Shown here in pieces: positions 61,275 through 64,000 of a stretch of DNA of 64,000 nucleotides. Origin of the DNA: Allobosea sp. LC85. Its GTDB lineage: Bacteria > Pseudomonadota > Alphaproteobacteria > Rhizobiales > Beijerinckiaceae. Under the pieces are notes generated by a model, which was not told where the DNA came from, made no database searches, and was given only the letters and a program-made list of their open reading frames with translations. Where the stretch lies: positions 434,001-498,000 of the forward strand of contig NZ_JPKG01000006.1 in assembly GCF_000735605.1 (NCBI RefSeq). The letters run 5' to 3'. Each line of letters begins with the position of its first letter. The stretch's first letter is position 1. The translations under genes were made by a program, and so were the position numbers.

Positions 61275-62957
61275 ATGCCTGCCTCAAGAATATCGCGTCT
61301 CTTCCCACCAATATCCGTTGGAGCCAGTTTCGACGCACCACAAAAGATCAAAACGATCGTCATTTGCGCCCATCTTCGGCCTGGCCGCGACAAACGGCGC
61401 TCGACGCATTTCATGCAACCTATCGCAGGCCTGCATATTGCTGCACTGATCGATGCAGAGCGATTTGATGTCGTGCTTTATCATGAAGACTGGCACGGCC
61501 CGTTCGACCCTGCACACTGCAGCAAGTACGACCTCGTATTCCTCACAGGGCTTCAGCCCGACTTCGATCGTCTGCGGCAGCTCTCCTATCATTTCAGGCG
61601 CAGCGGAGCGACGGTCGTCGCCGGCGGGAGCGTGTGCACGCTTTTTCCGGAATTCGCCCGGCAGTTCTTCGATGTCGTCTGCGCCGGCGGCGTCGATTGC
61701 GTCAGGGATGTCACCTCGGATTATCTGGCCGGTTCACTGCGCCCAATCTACCGCTCTCCGATTGCGCAGATTTCAGATTACACGGTCGATTACAGTCTTT
61801 TGCGCAAGAGCGGAATCAATCCGACCACGCATCTTGCCGAGACCTCCCGCGGATGCAGCTTCAAGTGCAGCTTTTGCGTTATCCCCTCGGAAGTGGGGGT
61901 GCATGTGAGCCATGGGCTGGCCAGCTTCAAGGCGTCGCTAGAAAGCGCGCTGGCATCGAGCCCCCGCTTCAGTATGCGCAGCTGGTATCCGATGGTCATG
62001 CTGCTCGACAACAATTTCTCGGACGACCGGGCCCATATGCTGGCTGTCTGCGAGCTCCTGCGCGACCACCCCAAGGTGCGGGGCTGGGGGGCGCTGGTCA
62101 CCCAGAACGTCGTGCAGGATCGCGCGCTCATCGAGACCTTCGCCGCCTCCAAATGCGTCGGGCTGTTCGTCGGGATTGAATCGCTCGATGCGGGTTTCCT
62201 GCGCCGCTACAACAAGACCCAGAACCTCGGCCGGCGCCAGAATGTCATCGATGATGTCGCCTTTGCCGAGGGGCACGGCATTGCCGTCGGTTACGGCTAT
62301 CTCTTCGATCCTCGCTACCAGACGGCAGCCGAGATGCAGCAGGCCATGGAAGCCATCGCCGAAAACCCGCTGATGCCGATGCCGACCTATCTCAGCGTCG
62401 TTGCTCCTCTCGCGGGAACACAACTCTTCTGGGAAGATCTGGAAAGCGGGCGCCTTGCTCCCAATCTTCGCTTCCGTGACCTGGACGGCGAGACAATCTG
62501 CTACGCGCAGCTTGCCGAACCGGCCCAGCCGATCGTCGCCTTTCTCGAGCGGATCTTCCGACGACCCTGGACCGTGGTCGGGCGCATGCGCATCCTGCTC
62601 AAGACCTTGCGGAGGCTTCGTCACAGCCGTTCGTTCAATCCGATGCGATGGTACATCATCGCATCGGCGAGCTTTCATTGCTTTACCTGGTCAAAATCCT
62701 CGCCAGCGCGGCCGCGCACCTATCTGGCCGGGAGCGACACGCTCGACCCGCAATATGGCGAACACCCAGATGATCTTACGGTCGAGGATCGCGTCCGCTA
62801 TTTCGAGCCGATCGCGCTGACCGACGGCGACGGGAAGCCGAGCCTGTGGCTCATCCCTTATGCCGAAGCCCGCAGGAAGCCCAAGGCGACGGCACGATCT
62901 CTGCCGGTTTCGTCCCCCTCGGACGCAGGGATCGTCGCCATGCGGCCGGAGAAATAG
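61275..62957 (+). CDS. Radical SAM protein with cobalamin-binding-like N-terminus
   Basis: 560 residues from ATG 61275. Residues about 25-165 form a Rossmann-like domain (KTIVICAHLRPGRDKRRSTHF, KYDLVFLTGLQPDFDRL, GATVVAGGSVCTLFPEFARQFFDVVCAGGVDC) resembling B12-binding domains, but DxHxxG is not seen, so cobalamin binding is doubtful. The radical SAM cluster is SRGCSFKCSFC (Cys194, Cys198, Cys201), followed by LLDNNFSDDRAHMLAVCELL, KVRGWGALVTQNVVQD and CVGLFVGIESLDAGFLRRYNK. The C-terminal ~170 residues are unassigned. Such proteins methylate or rearrange small molecules; the substrate is unknown. It is divergent from the large cyclase gene. Confidence 0.88.
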   Translation: MPASRISRLFPPISVGASFDAPQKIKTIVICAHLRPGRDKRRSTHFMQPIAGLHIAALIDAERFDVVLYHEDWHGPFDPAHCSKYDLVFLTGLQPDFDRLRQLSYHFRRSGATVVAGGSVCTLFPEFARQFFDVVCAGGVDCVRDVTSDYLAGSLRPIYRSPIAQISDYTVDYSLLRKSGINPTTHLAETSRGCSFKCSFCVIPSEVGVHVSHGLASFKASLESALASSPRFSMRSWYPMVMLLDNNFSDDRAHMLAVCELLRDHPKVRGWGALVTQNVVQDRALIETFAASKCVGLFVGIESLDAGFLRRYNKTQNLGRRQNVIDDVAFAEGHGIAVGYGYLFDPRYQTAAEMQQAMEAIAENPLMPMPTYLSVVAPLAGTQLFWEDLESGRLAPNLRFRDLDGETICYAQLAEPAQPIVAFLERIFRRPWTVVGRMRILLKTLRRLRHSRSFNPMRWYIIASASFHCFTWSKSSPARPRTYLAGSDTLDPQYGEHPDDLTVEDRVRYFEPIALTDGDGKPSLWLIPYAEARRKPKATARSLPVSSPSDAGIVAMRPEK

Positions 62958-62974
62958 CGCAGTATTCCCCAGGC

Positions 62975-63325
62975 TCACCTGCCTTTCGGCGTTGGGCCGG
63001 CTTTGCCCTTCGGAGCTGGAGAGCGCGGTCGCGGAACCTTGGAAGGGCCTCCCTCTCCCGGAGGCTCCCCGCCCTTCGGCATCGTCCCAAGCTTCTGGCT
63101 GGCGCTCTTGGGCGCATCGACATAGGCCCTGCCGATGAGCCCCTGCAGCTCAGGCAGACTGTATTTGGCGAGATACGCGAGCGTCGCAGTCCGGAGCTTC
63201 GTGCTGTCTCCGACGGCCTCCGCCTGGGCAGCCTGAAGACCGTCCAGAAACCTGTTGAGCTCGTCCCGGGAGGCTCGCAACGGAGGCGGCGGCGGAGACT
63301 TTGGCTTGCGTGTTCTCACGGCCAT
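62975..63325 (-). CDS. Small Pro/Lys-rich hypothetical protein
   Basis: 116 residues from ATG 63323-63325 behind GAGGTG. Both termini are disordered and basic (PKSPPPPP and a C-terminal PKGKAGPTPKGR); the middle is helical (DELNRFLDGLQAAQAEAVGDSTKLRTATLAYLAKYSLPELQGLIG). It has the look of a small DNA- or phospholipid-associated accessory protein. No family is recognised. It follows the partial lipase-like gene on the same strand by 17 bases, so the two may be co-expressed. Confidence 0.6.
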   Translation of the reverse strand: MAVRTRKPKSPPPPPLRASRDELNRFLDGLQAAQAEAVGDSTKLRTATLAYLAKYSLPELQGLIGRAYVDAPKSASQKLGTMPKGGEPPGEGGPSKVPRPRSPAPKGKAGPTPKGR

Positions 63326-63342
63326 GACCGCACCTCGCCGAA

Positions 63343-64000
63343 CTACTGCATGATGTTGAGAATCTGTGCGCGGATCTGCGGGCTCAGCATCAGATCCATA
63401 TGCTCGAAGCCGTCCCGGTCGATGTCTCCGGTCACGGTCCGCACATTGGCCGCCAGTGTCGAGACCAGACGCGCGGACCAGGCCGGGATCACGCCGTCTC
63501 CCGGGCAATAGGAGTGATCCACGATGGGTGACGGATCGGAGTTCGGATCGAAGGCGGGGTCGATCCAGTCCCATGTCTGCTCGTGGGTCGTCTCGTTGAC
63601 GGTCCTGCCATTGCGCTGCTGAATGCCACGGATGTTGTAGAACTTGCTGTTCGTGGCCGCCCCGAGCGGCAGCGCCACCTTCTCATAGATCGATTTGCCC
63701 CGGTCCAGGGCGACATGGCTGAAGCCCCAGTTCTCGGGATAGCGCACCTGGGTTCCGTTCTTCTGGGGATTGTATGGATCGGCGAGCGAGCCGGTATCGT
63801 GATCCCTGACCGGATATCGCGACAGGGGAAATTTCGGATCAGAGGCCAGCGCCGCCTGATCACGCTGGAAGGTCGCCTGGTCCAGGTAGAGAAGCGTGTA
63901 TGGCCCCGGCAGCGACGAGATCAACTGGGTCAGATTTCTCGGATCATAGGACCATGAGAGCCTGTCCAGATCGGGGTCGCCCTTGAAGTAGCGATTCAGT
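63343..64000 (-). CDS. Lipase/acyltransferase-like alpha/beta-hydrolase (3' part only)
   Basis: The last ~218 residues of a protein whose N-terminus lies beyond the right edge; the frame is open to 64000. Visible segments such as SWSYDPRNLTQLISSLPGPYTLLYLDQATFQRDQAALAS, GDGVIPAWSARLV and GDIDRDGFEHMDLMLSPQIRAQIL look like the C-terminal half of an alpha/beta-hydrolase: Asp in PGDGVIPAWSA and His in GFEHMDLM would be the last two triad residues, as in LCAT/PGAP1-like lipases. The nucleophile elbow (GxSxG) is outside the window, so this is tentative. Confidence 0.65.
   Translation of the reverse strand, partial: LNRYFKGDPDLDRLSWSYDPRNLTQLISSLPGPYTLLYLDQATFQRDQAALASDPKFPLSRYPVRDHDTGSLADPYNPQKNGTQVRYPENWGFSHVALDRGKSIYEKVALPLGAATNSKFYNIRGIQQRNGRTVNETTHEQTWDWIDPAFDPNSDPSPIVDHSYCPGDGVIPAWSARLVSTLAANVRTVTGDIDRDGFEHMDLMLSPQIRAQILNIMQ

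Overview
The window reads as a chromosomal stretch of a high-GC alphaproteobacterium of the order Hyphomicrobiales (Bosea/Methylobacterium-like). The evidence is the protein families, the compact overlapping operons, a Lrp-type regulator paired with a branched-chain dehydrogenase, and the dispersed CCGAAAACC...TTTTCGGG palindrome. The genus is an inference; there is no rRNA.

Region 1 (1-11270): the start of an NAD-binding epimerase-like gene, then tRNA-Leu(CAG). A 22-bp stretch covering the 3' end of that tRNA (438-459) recurs exactly at 11249-11270, and a tyrosine recombinase gene starts 82 bp after the first copy. The 10.8 kb between the copies is therefore an integrated mobile element. It carries tiny membrane proteins, a translationally coupled set of genes (a protein with family-A-polymerase-like palm motifs, a Cys/His-rich protein and an RNase-HI-like protein), a serine recombinase, an unresolved ORF-poor zone (7401-8795), a small frameshifted gene, and next to attR a two-gene cargo: a winged-helix/coiled-coil protein and a membrane-anchored PD-(D/E)XK-like nuclease. 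I consider the polymerase-like module and this cargo the most novel content.

Region 2 (11271-24688): a SphA/phenol-MetA-type outer-membrane protein, a 15-bp minisatellite abutting a secreted choloylglycine-hydrolase-family gene, and a long chemotaxis cluster on the minus strand (STAS, CheY, CheA, CheW, receptor, CheW, CheR, CheB and an atypical soluble receptor-like protein with two degenerate signalling hairpins).

Region 3 (24689-35886): an AraC regulator, then a ten-gene minus-strand operon coupling a polar-amino-acid-type ABC importer to a LacI regulator and five enzymes (CoA-transferase, enoyl-CoA hydratase, SDR, DUF993 aldolase-like protein, AGE-type epimerase). Two palindromes 21 bp apart overlap the predicted promoter.

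Region 4 (35887-44138): a hypothetical gene, a secreted ankyrin protein, a triplicated palindromic repeat, a secreted GlcG/HbpS-like protein, a FixJ-type two-component pair, then divergent genes for two Gly/Ser-rich exported proteins, one with 11-residue repeats, the other co-transcribed with an OmpR/EnvZ-type pair.

Region 5 (44175-50091): the branched-chain 2-oxoacid dehydrogenase operon (E1a, E1b, E2, E3), preceded by a small ACT-like gene and a divergent bkdR.

Region 6 (50113-64000): a cyclic-nucleotide signalling neighbourhood: a large ABC-like protein with degenerate nucleotide-binding sites and a C-terminal cNMP-binding domain, a DUF1127-like protein, a CRP-family regulator, a FecR protein, a CHASE2 adenylate cyclase, a homocysteine S-methyltransferase and a 1056-aa cyclase/AAA/TPR regulator. 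Two TGTGA-N6-TCACA sites lie in this region. A radical-SAM protein, a small Pro-rich protein and a partial lipase-like gene finish the window.
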